A stretch of 48,124 nt of DNA from Rivihabitans pingtungensis (GCF_003201855.1 NZ_QJKI01000026.1:1-48124); one strand, 5' to 3'; counted from the stretch's first letter, positions 8,259 to 16,700 are shown. Notes: generated by a model from the letters alone, not told the origin. Made by a program: numbers and translations.

Positions 8259-9011
8259 TTACGCCGCCAAGCGGGCGGCGCGACGCTGGCGACAGGCGTC
8301 GCCAAAGGCGGTGAACAGTGCGCGCGACAGCGGATGCGCGTCGATGCGCCATTCCGGATGCCATTGCACCGCCACAGCAAAACTCTTGGCCTCGGCCACG
8401 CTAAAGGCCTCGATCAGCCCATCCGGCGCCCAGGCTTCGGCGCGTAGGCCAGCGCCCAGGGTGCGGATGCCCTGGCCATGCAGGGAATTCACTTCGGCGT
8501 GGGTGGCGCCCAGCGCCTGGTGCAACACACCGCCTTCGGCCAGGGTCAGCGGGTGGGCCAGGCCATATTGCGCGTCCAGCGTGTCGCCTTGCTCGCGGTG
8601 GTCGCGCATGCCGGGCAGGGCATGCACTTGGCCGTGCAGGCTGCCGCCGAGAGCGACGTTGATTTCTTGCAGGCCGCGACAAATGCCCAGCAGCGGCACG
8701 CCGGCGTCCAGCGCGGCGCGCACCAGCGGCAGGGTGGTGGCGTCGCGCTCGGGGTCGTTGAAATCGCCTTCACGGCGGGCTTCGCCGTAGTGGTGCGGCT
8801 CGATATTGGATGGGCTGCCGGTGAACAGCAGGCCGTCCACCATGTCCAGCCACTGCGCCAGCGGCGCCTCTTCGCCCAAGGCCGGCAAGAGGATGGGCGC
8901 GCCGCCGGCCCAGGTGGCAGCGCGCAGGTATTTCTCGCCCACCAGGTGGAAAAACTGGCTGTCTTTCAGCCACCAGCGGCAGCAGGGCAAACCGATTACA
9001 GGAAGCGTCAT
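8259..9011 (-). CDS. puuD: Gamma-glutamyl-GABA hydrolase (class I glutamine amidotransferase family)
   Basis: 250 residues, the same length as characterised PuuD/SpuA proteins. It releases GABA and glutamate from gamma-glutamyl-GABA. The nucleophile elbow GICRG places Cys at residue 111, and the His-Glu pair is seen in VQWHPEW near residue 220, completing the triad of peptidase family C26. It is the first gene of the minus-strand unit puuD-puuA-spuC, divergent from the regulator gene, with a 306-bp control region between them. Confidence 0.9.
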   Translation of the reverse strand: MTLPVIGLPCCRWWLKDSQFFHLVGEKYLRAATWAGGAPILLPALGEEAPLAQWLDMVDGLLFTGSPSNIEPHHYGEARREGDFNDPERDATTLPLVRAALDAGVPLLGICRGLQEINVALGGSLHGQVHALPGMRDHREQGDTLDAQYGLAHPLTLAEGGVLHQALGATHAEVNSLHGQGIRTLGAGLRAEAWAPDGLIEAFSVAEAKSFAVAVQWHPEWRIDAHPLSRALFTAFGDACRQRRAARLAA

Positions 9012-9317
9012 CGCAGGTCTCTCACAATCACATCCGCGCCATCATGCATATGGAGTGTTGCATGGCATGGCTTAAGTTCGTGTATCCAGTCTAGCAACGT
9101 TAAAAATAATTGATAACAGGCGTTAAAAATATTTTGATATGGGCTGTGGCGACCAGAGACACTCGCTCGAAAATAGTGCCGCACTGCAACATAATGGTGC
9201 GGAAATACAGGGAATCCCGGGAAATCGGGTATACTCAAGCGACGGCGGCAGCCCCGCTGATTTCGTCAACTATTCTTTACAGCGAGCGTCAATTATTATG
9301 AACACACAAGGGTTGCC
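9012..9317. promoter_or_regulatory. Divergent control region between puuD and the cupin regulator
   Basis: AT-rich compared with its surroundings. It contains two exact 11-bp direct copies of CGTTAAAAATA at 9099-9109 and 9121-9131, whose starts are 22 bp apart (about two helical turns), a geometry suited to a dimeric HTH repressor. A TATACT hexamer at 9230-9235 is a possible -10 element towards the regulator gene, but no good -35 is visible. Operator function for the neighbouring Cro/cupin protein is inferred. Confidence 0.5.
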
Positions 9318-9869
9318 ATGGACATAGGTGTACGCCTCAAACTGGTGCGCGAGCGCTTTGGCCTGTCGCAGCGCGAGCTGGCCAAGCGCGCTGGCGTGAC
9401 CAATGCCTCGATCTCTTTGATCGAGCAAAATCGGGTCAGCCCGTCGGTGAGCTCGCTCACCAAACTGCTGGAAAGCATCCCGATCACCTTGTCCGAGTTT
9501 TTTGCTTTTGATGAACCGCCCAGGGTGAATCCGCACATTTTCCGTCCGGACAATCAGCCGGCGTTTCTGAGCAGCGATGGCTTGCGCTTTCTGGTGATTG
9601 GCGCTTCAGCGCCCAACCGGCAAATGCGCATGCTGCGCGAGTTGTACGCCCCCGGCGCGCACACTGGCGACGAGCCTATCGTGCACAAAGAGGGCGAAGA
9701 ATGCGGGTTTGTGGTGCGCGGCACCATTGAACTCACCATTGATGGCCAGGCCAATATCCTGAGCGCGGGGGACGGGTATTACTTTCCCAGCACCCTGCCG
9801 CACCGCTTTCGCAATATTGGCCCGGAAGAAGCGGAAATTATCAGCGCCAACACCCCGGCCAGCTTCTAG
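9318..9869 (+). CDS. puuR: PuuR-like transcriptional regulator (Cro/CI HTH plus cupin)
   Basis: 183 residues. The N-terminal Cro/CI helix-turn-helix (LSQRELAKRAGVTNASISLIEQ, ~14-38) is followed by a C-terminal cupin domain (~80-180) with HKEGEECGFVVRG and DGYYFPSTLPHRF. This is the architecture of PuuR, which represses putrescine catabolism until putrescine binds. It lies between divergent puuD-puuA and codirectional puuC, 78 bp before puuC. ATG 9318 is preceded by a weak ribosome site. The ligand is assumed from context. Confidence 0.88.
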   Translation: MDIGVRLKLVRERFGLSQRELAKRAGVTNASISLIEQNRVSPSVSSLTKLLESIPITLSEFFAFDEPPRVNPHIFRPDNQPAFLSSDGLRFLVIGASAPNRQMRMLRELYAPGAHTGDEPIVHKEGEECGFVVRGTIELTIDGQANILSAGDGYYFPSTLPHRFRNIGPEEAEIISANTPASF

Positions 9870-9947
9870 CTGGCTGCGCCGCCCGGCAAACCGGGCTGGC
9901 GCGCTGGCCGGCAGCCGGGGGATGGCCGCCCACACAGGAGATTCGCC

Positions 9948-11435
9948 ATGACTCAACCGACTCTTGCCGACTGGCAAGCGCGCGCCGCCGCCCTGACCTT
10001 GGAAGGGCGCGCCTTCATCAACGGCCAGTACGTCAGCGCCGCCAGCGGTCGGGTGTTCGCCACCCGCAACCCGGCCACCCGCCAGGTGCTGTGCCAGGTG
10101 GCCGAATGCGGCGCCGATGAAGTCAACGCCGCCGTCAGCGCCGCCCGCGCCGCCTTTACTGCTGGCGTCTGGGCCGAGATGGCGCCGATGCTGCGCAAGC
10201 GCACCCTGCTGCGCTTTGCTGATCTATTGCGCGCCAACCGCGACGAACTGGCCCTGCTGGAAACCCTGGACACCGGCAAGCCCATCAGCGACGCCCGCGC
10301 GGTGGACGTGGCCGGCGCGGCGTATTGCGTGCAGTGGTTTGCCGAAACAGTAGACAAAATCGGCGGCGAAGTGGCCCCGCTGGCCAGCAATCTGCTGGGC
10401 ACCGTCACCCGCGAGCCGCTGGGCGTGGTGGCCGCCGTGGTGCCGTGGAACTTTCCGCTGTTGATGGCCAGCTGGAAATTCGCCCCGGCGCTGGCCGCCG
10501 GCAACTCGGTGATCCTGAAACCTTCCGAAAAATCCCCGCTCACCGCCATCCGCATCGCCGCGCTGGCGCACGAGGCCGGCATCCCGGCCGGGGTGTTCCA
10601 GGTGCTGCCGGGCGATGGTGAAGTGGGCAAGCTGTTGAGCCTGCACATGGACGTGGACTGCCTGGCCTTTACCGGCTCCACCGCCGTGGGCAAGCGCATC
10701 ATGGGCTACGCGGCAGAATCCAACCTCAAGCGCGTCTGGCTGGAGCTGGGCGGCAAATCGCCCAATATCGTGCTGGCCGACTGCCCGGACATCACCGCCG
10801 CCGCCCGCGCCGCCGCCGGCGGGATTTATTTCAATCAGGGCGAAATGTGCTCGGCCGGCTCGCGCGTACTGGTGCACAACAGCATTTACAACGAATTTGT
10901 CGCCGCCTTCAAAGAAGCCGCCCGCGCCTACGCGCCGGGCAACCCGCTGGACCCGGCCACCCGCATGGGCGCGATTGTGGATGAAGTGCAGTACGAGCGC
11001 GTGCTGGGCTATATCCAGCAAGGCCGCAACGAAGGCCGCTGCCTGATGGGCGGCAACGGTGTGATGACCGAGCAGGGTTATTTCATCACCCCGACGCTGT
11101 TCGAGGCCAGCCCGCACAGCCGCATTGCCCGCGAAGAAATCTTTGGCCCGGTGTGCACGCTGATCGGCTTTGACGACGACGACGAAGCCATCGCCATCGC
11201 CAACGACAGCGAATACGGCCTGGCCGCCGCGCTGTGGACCCGCGACGTCAGCCGCGCCCACCGCCTGTCGCGCCGCCTGCGCGCCGGCACGGTGTGGGTG
11301 AACTGCTACGACGAAGGCGGCGACATGAGCCTGCCGTTTGGCGGCTACAAACAATCCGGCAACGGCCGCGATAAATCGCTGCACGCGCTGGAAAAATATA
11401 CCGAGCTGAAAACCACGCTGCTGAAACTGGGCTGA
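9948..11435 (+). CDS. puuC: Gamma-glutamyl-gamma-aminobutyraldehyde dehydrogenase
   Basis: 495 residues, a full-length NAD(P)-dependent aldehyde dehydrogenase. The general-base Glu266 is in ELGGKSPN and the nucleophile Cys301 in QGEMCSAGSR; VPWNFPLLM and FTGSTAVGK form the cofactor pocket. In the Puu pathway it oxidises gamma-glutamyl-gamma-aminobutyraldehyde to gamma-glutamyl-GABA, the substrate of PuuD. A PuuB-type oxidase, needed between PuuA and PuuC, is not in the window. AGGAG lies 8 nt before ATG. The stop abuts an intergenic palindromic repeat and a terminator follows at 11588. Confidence 0.9.
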   Translation: MTQPTLADWQARAAALTLEGRAFINGQYVSAASGRVFATRNPATRQVLCQVAECGADEVNAAVSAARAAFTAGVWAEMAPMLRKRTLLRFADLLRANRDELALLETLDTGKPISDARAVDVAGAAYCVQWFAETVDKIGGEVAPLASNLLGTVTREPLGVVAAVVPWNFPLLMASWKFAPALAAGNSVILKPSEKSPLTAIRIAALAHEAGIPAGVFQVLPGDGEVGKLLSLHMDVDCLAFTGSTAVGKRIMGYAAESNLKRVWLELGGKSPNIVLADCPDITAAARAAAGGIYFNQGEMCSAGSRVLVHNSIYNEFVAAFKEAARAYAPGNPLDPATRMGAIVDEVQYERVLGYIQQGRNEGRCLMGGNGVMTEQGYFITPTLFEASPHSRIAREEIFGPVCTLIGFDDDDEAIAIANDSEYGLAAALWTRDVSRAHRLSRRLRAGTVWVNCYDEGGDMSLPFGGYKQSGNGRDKSLHALEKYTELKTTLLKLG

Positions 11436-11548
11436 GAGCGGCGAACAAAACCCTCCTGGCGTTGTTGCACGACCTTGCCGTACGACTCGTACTGTCTGCG
11501 GTCGCGCGCCTGGCCAGGACCGTTGCGCTGGGTTTTGTTAGCCGTTCT
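11436..11548 (+). repeat. Palindromic intergenic repeat, copy 1
   Basis: Outer inverted termini GAGCGGCGAACAAAACCC and GGGTTTTGTTAGCCGTTCT enclose an imperfect inner palindrome with CTGGCGTTGTTGC, GTACTGTCTGCGG and GCCTGGCCAGG. It begins directly after the puuC TGA. It is full length and shares its core with copies at 13150, 17921, 29286 and 38056. Confidence 0.85.
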
Positions 11549-11587
11549 ACAACTTACCGCAGCGCAGCAGATCAAGTTAGGGGATTG

Positions 11588-11624
11588 CCCGTCACGCGCC
11601 AGGGAGGCCGTGACGGGTTTTTTT
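11588..11624 (+). terminator. Rho-independent terminator after puuC
   Basis: Stem CCCGTCACG pairs with CGTGACGGG (11609-11617) around an 11-12 nt loop, followed by seven T residues at 11618-11624. It ends the regulator-puuC transcription unit and isolates the RTX gene downstream. Confidence 0.85.
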
Positions 11625-11815
11625 GCGTCAATATACCCATCACCAATTCCTCCGCGCACCGCGCACGCAGGTAAAACGCGTCACCCAATCCCTCCACGCA
11701 AGCAGCGGTTCTGCACAAGAAATACGTATTATTACCATGGTATTTTCACGAATTGATATGGATTGCCCAAGTTAGTAGCATGATCCACTCAAATCAAGCC
11801 AAATTAGGAAAGAAC

Positions 11816-12451
11816 ATGACAAGTAAAGTGGGTTCTGAAGGTAATGATATTTTTAATATGGGTTCTCTGCAGATGAGCCCCGGTGAAACCGCACACAGCT
11901 ACGACGCCCTCGGTGGCGACGACATCGTGTACGGCAGCAGCTATGTGGACTTCATCCATGGCGGTGCGGGCAATGATCAGTTGTTTGGCTATGGTGGCGA
12001 TGACGCACTGTTGGGTTGGTCTGGCAATGACACCCTGCAAGGCGGTGACGGCAACGATCTGCTGCATGGCGGCGATGGTGATGATGTGCTGTACGGTGGG
12101 GCCGGCGCCGATGCCTTGCTGGGCGGCTTTGGTGATGATTTTTATGTGCAATACATCGGCTATGGCAATGGCCGGGACACCATCAATGATGGCGTGACTG
12201 CCAGCTACACCCCTGGCTATGGCGGCGGCAATGGCGACACTCTGTACCTGCCCAATGTGCTGCTTAGCCAGGTTTATGTGGCACGACAAGCCGACAATCT
12301 GTGGCTCTCCAGTATGGCCGATGCCAGCGATGGTCAGATCACCGAGGGGGTTGTCATCACCAATTTCTTCCAGGGTGGCATTTACACCATTGAATACCTG
12401 AGAACCCAAGATGCTGTCATCAGCCTGTCGGGCGCTTTCGGTGTAGTTTGA
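11816..12451 (+). CDS. Small RTX calcium-binding repeat protein, probable type I secretion substrate
   Basis: 211 residues from ATG 11816, chosen for the AGGAAAG ribosome site 5-6 nt upstream; an in-frame start at 11753 lacks one. Tandem nonapeptide repeats of the GGxGxDxLx type fill residues ~25-125 (GGAGNDQLF, GGDGNDLLH, GGDGDDVLY, GGAGADALL), which form a calcium-bound beta-roll after export. The C-terminal ~90 residues are unique, with no recognisable enzyme domain, and end in hydrophobic SLSGAFGVV, compatible with an uncleaved secretion signal. There is no transporter nearby. RTX proteins this small without a catalytic N-terminus are unusual; an adhesin, matrix or accessory role is possible. 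Confidence 0.85.
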   Translation: MTSKVGSEGNDIFNMGSLQMSPGETAHSYDALGGDDIVYGSSYVDFIHGGAGNDQLFGYGGDDALLGWSGNDTLQGGDGNDLLHGGDGDDVLYGGAGADALLGGFGDDFYVQYIGYGNGRDTINDGVTASYTPGYGGGNGDTLYLPNVLLSQVYVARQADNLWLSSMADASDGQITEGVVITNFFQGGIYTIEYLRTQDAVISLSGAFGVV

Positions 12452-12536
12452 CCTTGCTGCGGGCAAGCTCGCGCTTACCTTGGCCTTGCCCGCACGTTTG
12501 TACACACCCGCTCATGTTTAACCTCATGGAGGTCAT

Positions 12537-13157
12537 ATGCAAGTCAATACCAGCGCTTCGGCCATGCTGCCCACCATCAAAAAAGCCACTCATGCAGAGG
12601 ATGATGGCAAACTTGTTGCCAATTCTCGTGGTGAATTTGGCATGGCATTCACTTTTGATCCTGAGTTGGCAGATACCGTACATAACGGAGTTCGTTATTT
12701 TATGCCGCCATCGCATCTCGTAGAAAAAGGAGATGCAGAAACTTTATTGAAAAAACATCTTAGCCCAGAGGCTTGGGCTGGTGTTAAAAGGATGTTGGAC
12801 GATGTAGCAACAGGGCGAGATAAGCTTTCGCCAGAAGAATATGATCCTGTAAACTATGAAAAGCAACTGCAAACGCAGGTTGACAGTATCTTCCGTGGCC
12901 CGGCGGGCAATATTTTGGCCGTGGTGTACAAGGATGGCTCGGCTGAGACACACGCCAATATCGATTTGTCGGCTTTGGCCGCATCAGCCAAAGGCTTGAG
13001 TGAGCATGAATACCGTGCAGCCATGCGCAATGGTGTGGCTGCTGCTTTGGGTAGTCGTGCCGTAGCCAGTTACTACGACTACCATAAGCCTGCCCCCACC
13101 ATGAAAGACATCATTCGAGAAGAGCAGGCTTTTAATAGCCGTGTTGCGAGCCGTTAA
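12537..13157 (+). CDS. Unknown 206-aa protein downstream of the RTX gene
   Basis: I do not recognise this protein. There is no signal peptide or membrane segment. It is charged and mostly helical by composition, with a central EAWAGVKRMLDDV segment and a C-terminal YYDYHKPAPTMKDIIREEQAF. ATG 12537 follows GGAGGT 4 nt upstream, a strong ribosome site, so expression is likely. The sequence is less GC-rich than its neighbours, suggesting later acquisition together with the RTX gene 85 bp upstream. Its TAA stop lies inside the terminus of an intergenic repeat, so the natural C-terminus may have been trimmed or replaced when the repeat arrived. Confidence 0.7.
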   Translation: MQVNTSASAMLPTIKKATHAEDDGKLVANSRGEFGMAFTFDPELADTVHNGVRYFMPPSHLVEKGDAETLLKKHLSPEAWAGVKRMLDDVATGRDKLSPEEYDPVNYEKQLQTQVDSIFRGPAGNILAVVYKDGSAETHANIDLSALAASAKGLSEHEYRAAMRNGVAAALGSRAVASYYDYHKPAPTMKDIIREEQAFNSRVASR

Positions 13158-13256
13158 CAAAACGCAAGGAAGCGCGCCTGGCTGGTAGGCGTGCGGCCGC
13201 AGGCTGTACCGGTGGTACGGCAAGACCGCACAACAACGCCAGGGGCTTGGTCGTTT
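13150..13256 (-). repeat. Palindromic intergenic repeat, copy 2 (reverse orientation, one end degenerate)
   Basis: Contains the core GCGGCCGCAGGCTGTACCGG and CAACAACGCCAGGGG in reverse orientation relative to copies 1 and 3. The left terminus GCCGTTAACAAAACGC carries the TAA of the preceding gene; the right terminus has decayed to GCTTGGTCGTTTTTC. Confidence 0.75.
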
Positions 13257-13453
13257 TTCACTGTATTCTGCATGATTTTCCCACCGCGCAGGCAAGATAG
13301 CGCCTCGACTATCTGATTGTGTGCGTCACTTGGCAATTTTGCGGGCAGCCCACACGCTTCGGTGGCGCTGCCCGTCTCCCCGCATGCCGTTACAATATTT
13401 CGTTACGCTCGCCGTTTGGTCATGTGCGTCAGTGTCTCGCTGGTGAGCCGCTC

Positions 13454-14530
13454 TTATTCCGGCGCGCCAACAATCACCCCGCCGCCCAGGCACAGGCTGC
13501 CGTCGTACAGCACGGCGGATTGGCCGGGGGTGATGGCCCATTGTGGCTGGTCGAAGGTCAGCACGGCGCGGCCGTTGGCGTCGTAGTCCAGCGTGCAGGC
13601 GGCGTCTTGCATGCGGTAGCGGTTTTTGGCGGCGTAGCGGCCGGGCGCCGGCGGCTCGCCCAGCGTCCAGGACAATTGGTCGGCGCACAGCGCCGGGCTG
13701 TAAAGCAACGGGTGGTCGTGGCCTTGCACCACCAGCAGCTGGTTGGCGTCGCGCTGCTTGCCAGCCACAAACCACGGCTCGCCCGGCCCGCCGATGCCCA
13801 GGCCCTGACGCTGGCCGAGGGTGTAATACATCAGGCCCTGATGCTGACCCACCACCTTGCCTTCCGGGGTGACCATCTCACCGGGCTGGGTGGGCAGGTA
13901 GCGCTGCAAGAATTCGCGGAACGGCCGCTCGCCGATAAAGCAGATGCCGGTGCTGTCTTTTTTGCGGGCGTTGGGCAGCTTGATCTGGCTGGCGATCTCG
14001 CGCACCTGCGGCTTGTGCAGTTCGCCCAGCGGAAACAGCGCCGGGCGCAGCTGGTGCGGTTGCAGCCGGTATAAAAAATAGCTTTGGTCTTTGTTGGGGT
14101 CTGCGCCTTTGTGCAGTTCGGCGCCGCGCGGGCTGTCCACCCGGCAGGCGTAGTGGCCGGTGGCGATGGCTTCGGCGCCCAGGCTGACGGCGTAATCCAG
14201 AAACGCCTTGAACTTGATTTCGGCATTGCACAGCACGTCCGGGTTGGGGGTGCGGCCGGCGGCGTATTCTTCCAGAAAATAGCGAAACACCCGGTCTTTG
14301 TATTCGCCGGCAAAGTTCACCACTTCCATGTCGATGCCGATGATGTCGGCCACCGCCATGGCGTCCAGCGCGTCCTGCTTGATCGAGCAGTATTCGTCGT
14401 TGTTGTCGTCTTCCCAGTTTTGCATGAACACCCCGATCACTTCATGGCCTTGCTGCTTGAGCAGCCAGGCGGTGACCGAAGAATCCACGCCGCCGGATAA
14501 ACCGACGACAATGCGTTGCGGGCGGGTCAT
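13454..14530 (-). CDS. mnmA: tRNA-specific 2-thiouridylase MnmA
   Basis: 358 residues from ATG 14530. It installs the 2-thio group at U34 of Lys, Glu and Gln tRNAs, using ATP to adenylate the base. The N-terminal PP-loop [10 protein letters not shown] binds ATP. The catalytic cysteine pair is in [12 protein letters not shown] and [11 protein letters not shown], with the interdomain and C-terminal beta-barrel parts present. The start overlaps the upstream gene's TGA (ATGA), indicating translational coupling, and is preferred over an in-frame start at 14554. The neighbouring nudJ matches the enterobacterial nudJ-mnmA arrangement. Confidence 0.95.
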   Translation of the reverse strand: MTRPQRIVVGLSGGVDSSVTAWLLKQQGHEVIGVFMQNWEDDNNDEYCSIKQDALDAMAVADIIGIDMEVVNFAGEYKDRVFRYFLEEYAAGRTPNPDVLCNAEIKFKAFLDYAVSLGAEAIATGHYACRVDSPRGAELHKGADPNKDQSYFLYRLQPHQLRPALFPLGELHKPQVREIASQIKLPNARKKDSTGICFIGERPFREFLQRYLPTQPGEMVTPEGKVVGQHQGLMYYTLGQRQGLGIGGPGEPWFVAGKQRDANQLLVVQGHDHPLLYSPALCADQLSWTLGEPPAPGRYAAKNRYRMQDAACTLDYDANGRAVLTFDQPQWAITPGQSAVLYDGSLCLGGGVIVGAPE

Positions 14531-15081
14531 TGCGGAGAAAATCCTTTGTTCCAATCCGGCAGCGGCAGCACCGCCGCCGGGTGGCCGTGATCAAAAAACC
14601 AGGCGTCTACGGCATAGCGCAGGCCGTCTTTCAGGTCTTCAATCACGGCGGCGTAATGTAAGTCCACCAGCCACGGCGCGCGCCAGGCGGGCTCCAGCAC
14701 CCGATGAAAGCGCAGCCAGCCGTGCTCCAGCAGATAGTGCAGATAGGTGGTGGCGTTGCGGCTGTGGTCAATGCAATCCTGGCTGCCGTCGCCGCTGTCC
14801 TGAACATTGCCGCCCCGGTCGGCGGCAATCGGCGTGGTGCGCGCGGCGATCTGGTTCATCAGCCCGATGGCCTGGCCCACGGCGGCGCGTTCGCCTTCGG
14901 CGTCGGGTTGGTCCAGCAGGCTGGCCAGTTGGTCATTGTCCAGCGGGCCCAGCACCGCTTCGCCACGCTGCTTGCAGCCGTAGTTGTAGCAGATGGGCAG
15001 AGTTTCGCTGTGCGCCGGCCATTCGGCGGCCAGCGGCAGCAGCAGAGCAAGACACAGGCCAAGATGGCGCAAGGCAGGCAT
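14527..15081 (-). CDS. Secreted protein of unknown function between nudJ and mnmA
   Basis: 184 residues with a clear signal peptide ([19 protein letters not shown], cleavage probably after ~25). The mature part has a cysteine pair in [10 protein letters not shown], a helical middle and a conserved-looking [23 protein letters not shown] segment, then [11 protein letters not shown]. Its Cys/His-containing motifs suggest a folded periplasmic domain, but no function is recognisable. It is coupled to mnmA by a 4-nt stop/start overlap and follows nudJ by 31 nt, so the three form an operon. Confidence 0.8.
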   Translation of the reverse strand: MPALRHLGLCLALLLPLAAEWPAHSETLPICYNYGCKQRGEAVLGPLDNDQLASLLDQPDAEGERAAVGQAIGLMNQIAARTTPIAADRGGNVQDSGDGSQDCIDHSRNATTYLHYLLEHGWLRFHRVLEPAWRAPWLVDLHYAAVIEDLKDGLRYAVDAWFFDHGHPAAVLPLPDWNKGFSPQ

Positions 15082-15112
15082 GACATTCTCCGGCGCTCAG
15101 CGCCGGGCAGGG

Positions 15113-15577
15113 TCAGCCCGCCGGCACGGCGCGAATCAAGTCCAGCGGGTAACGCTGGCCAGACAGATAATCTTCAATACAGCGAGACACCATGGGGCTG
15201 CGCAGCCGGGCTGGATCGGCCAGCGCCGCATCGCGGCTGAGCCACCGGGCAGCGATAATACCGGCATCCAGCGCGCGCTGGCTATCGTGGCCGGTGATCT
15301 GGCCGACAAAGGCAAAGCGCAGGTAAACCACTTCGCTGTCCGGGCGCGGGCTGACATACACGCCCAGCAGCGCGGTGGGCTCAAAGTGATAGCCGGTTTC
15401 TTCCAGGGTTTCCCGCCGCACGGCGTCCAGGATGGATTCGCCGTGTTCCCAATGGCCGGCTGGCTGATTCAGCCGCACGCCGGCTTCGGTGTGCTCTTCC
15501 ACCAGCAAAAACTCGCCGTCGCGCTCGACAACGGCGGCGACGGTGGCGTTGGGCTTCCATTGCAATTCTCGGACCAT
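15113..15577 (-). CDS. nudJ: Nudix phosphatase NudJ
   Basis: 154 residues from ATG 15577, with AAGGAT about 9 nt upstream; the frame is open further 5' but lacks a better start. The Nudix box is complete: G-x5-E-x7-RETLEETGY, starting at GHWEHGESILDAV. NudJ hydrolyses HMP-PP and nucleoside di- and triphosphates in E. coli, where it also precedes mnmA. A cytosolic, Mg-dependent enzyme; true substrates here are unproven. Confidence 0.88.
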   Translation of the reverse strand: MVRELQWKPNATVAAVVERDGEFLLVEEHTEAGVRLNQPAGHWEHGESILDAVRRETLEETGYHFEPTALLGVYVSPRPDSEVVYLRFAFVGQITGHDSQRALDAGIIAARWLSRDAALADPARLRSPMVSRCIEDYLSGQRYPLDLIRAVPAG

Positions 15578-15774
15578 CTGTCTTGTATCCTTCTGGGGGG
15601 CGGCGCGTGGCAAATCCGACACACTGCCGTCAGGCGCCAGGCATGGGCGGGCTTGCCTGTAAATTAAATAAATCAAATCAGTATCTTGGCAAAAATCCTG
15701 GTTCAGCAGCATCTGGCGTGATTTATGCTGGATGGCGAGTGAAGGCTGCGTAGGTTTGTCTACGCACAGAAATA

Positions 15775-15821
15775 TTGACAACTATTCTCGTTTATTGGAT
15801 AGTTGCGATACGTTCTCATTC
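15775..15821 (+). promoter_or_regulatory. Probable Fur-controlled promoter of bfd
   Basis: A perfect -35 TTGACA (15775-15780) and -10 GATAGT (15798-15803) are separated by 17 bp. A Fur-box-like sequence, TTGCGATACGTTCTCATTC (15803-15821), overlaps the -10 and probable start point, and a second similar half (ACTATTCTCGTTTA, 15781-15794) lies in the spacer. Occupied Fur would block polymerase, so bfd should be induced by iron limitation, as known for bfd in other bacteria. Confidence 0.7.
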
Positions 15822-15864
15822 ACCAAGTGGGCCAGCGCGCCCGCCCCGCTTCAGGAGCCATGCC

Positions 15865-16065
15865 GTGTACGTCTGCGTTTGCCATGCCGTGACCGATAGC
15901 CAGGTTCGTCAAGCCGTGCACAACGGCGTTACCCTGATGCGCGAGCTGCGCGAAGAGCTGAATGTCGCCAGTAGCTGCGGCCGTTGCGCCTGCTGCGCCC
16001 GCGACATTCTGCGCAACACCCTGAAAGAAATCGGCGAGCGCGAAGACTTCGCCCAGGCTGCCTGA
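15865..16065 (+). CDS. bfd: Bacterioferritin-associated ferredoxin
   Basis: 66 residues from GTG 15865, preceded by AGGAG with 9-nt spacing; no suitable ATG exists in frame. The [2Fe-2S] cysteines are visible as CVCHAVTD near the start and SSCGRCACC ~32 residues later, the Bfd pattern C-x-C...C-x-x-C. Bfd docks on bacterioferritin and reduces the ferric core so that iron can leave. No bacterioferritin gene is adjacent. The upstream promoter carries a probable Fur box. Confidence 0.92.
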   Translation: MYVCVCHAVTDSQVRQAVHNGVTLMRELREELNVASSCGRCACCARDILRNTLKEIGEREDFAQAA

Positions 16066-16094
16066 TCGGGTTTTGATGGTTTTTTGGGCAAGGC

Positions 16095-16121
16095 GCTCAG
16101 GCGGCGCCGGGCCGCCTGAGC
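16095..16121. other. Perfect hairpin between convergent bfd and dut
   Basis: An 11-bp perfect inverted repeat (GCTCAGGCGGC / GCCGCCTGAGC) with a 5-nt loop lies in the 68-bp gap between the two gene ends. No T-run follows on either strand, so it may act as a processing barrier or weak terminator. Confidence 0.45.
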
Positions 16122-16133
16122 TGGCGCCGGCGC

Positions 16134-16580
16134 TTAACGCTTGCCGGTGCTGCCAAATCCCCCCTCGCCGCGCTCACTGGCGGCAAACTCTTCCACCACA
16201 TTGAACTGTGCCTGCACCACCGGCACGATCACCAGCTGCGCCATGCGCTCCAGCGGCGCCAGATTAAACGGCGCGTCACTGCGGTTCCACACGGACACGA
16301 ACAGCTGCCCCTGGTAGTCCGAATCAATCAGCCCCACCAGATTGCCCAGCACAATGCCGTGCTTATGCCCCAGCCCCGAGCGCGGCAGGATGATGGCCGC
16401 GTAGCCGGGGTCGGCCAGGTGAATGGCCAGGCCGGTGGGCACCAGATGGGTTTCGCCTGGCTGAATCAGCAAATCGGCGTCGATGGCGGCGCGCAGGTCC
16501 AGACCGGCCGAGCCGGGGGTGGCGTAGGCCGGCGGGTGGTCGTGCAGGCGGGGGTCGAGAATTTTAACGTCAACGTTCAT
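16134..16580 (-). CDS. dut: Deoxyuridine 5'-triphosphate nucleotidohydrolase
   Basis: 148 residues, close to the 151 of E. coli Dut. It hydrolyses dUTP to dUMP, keeping uracil out of DNA and supplying thymidylate synthesis. The five trimeric dUTPase motifs are present, including [32 protein letters not shown] (catalytic Asp) and the C-terminal arm [11 protein letters not shown] that closes over the active site. ATG 16580 is supported by homology rather than a strong ribosome site. coaBC lies immediately upstream on the same strand, as in E. coli. Confidence 0.95.
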   Translation of the reverse strand: MNVDVKILDPRLHDHPPAYATPGSAGLDLRAAIDADLLIQPGETHLVPTGLAIHLADPGYAAIILPRSGLGHKHGIVLGNLVGLIDSDYQGQLFVSVWNRSDAPFNLAPLERMAQLVIVPVVQAQFNVVEEFAASERGEGGFGSTGKR

Positions 16581-16700
16581 GACAAAGTCCGGGTCAAGCA
16601 GAATGGGGGATGCGTTGCGCCAGGCGCAACGCGAGGGCGCCAGCGGGGCAAGGTAGCCCGCGCCAGGCAAGACAGCGCGCCCGCATCGGGCGCGCGGGGT

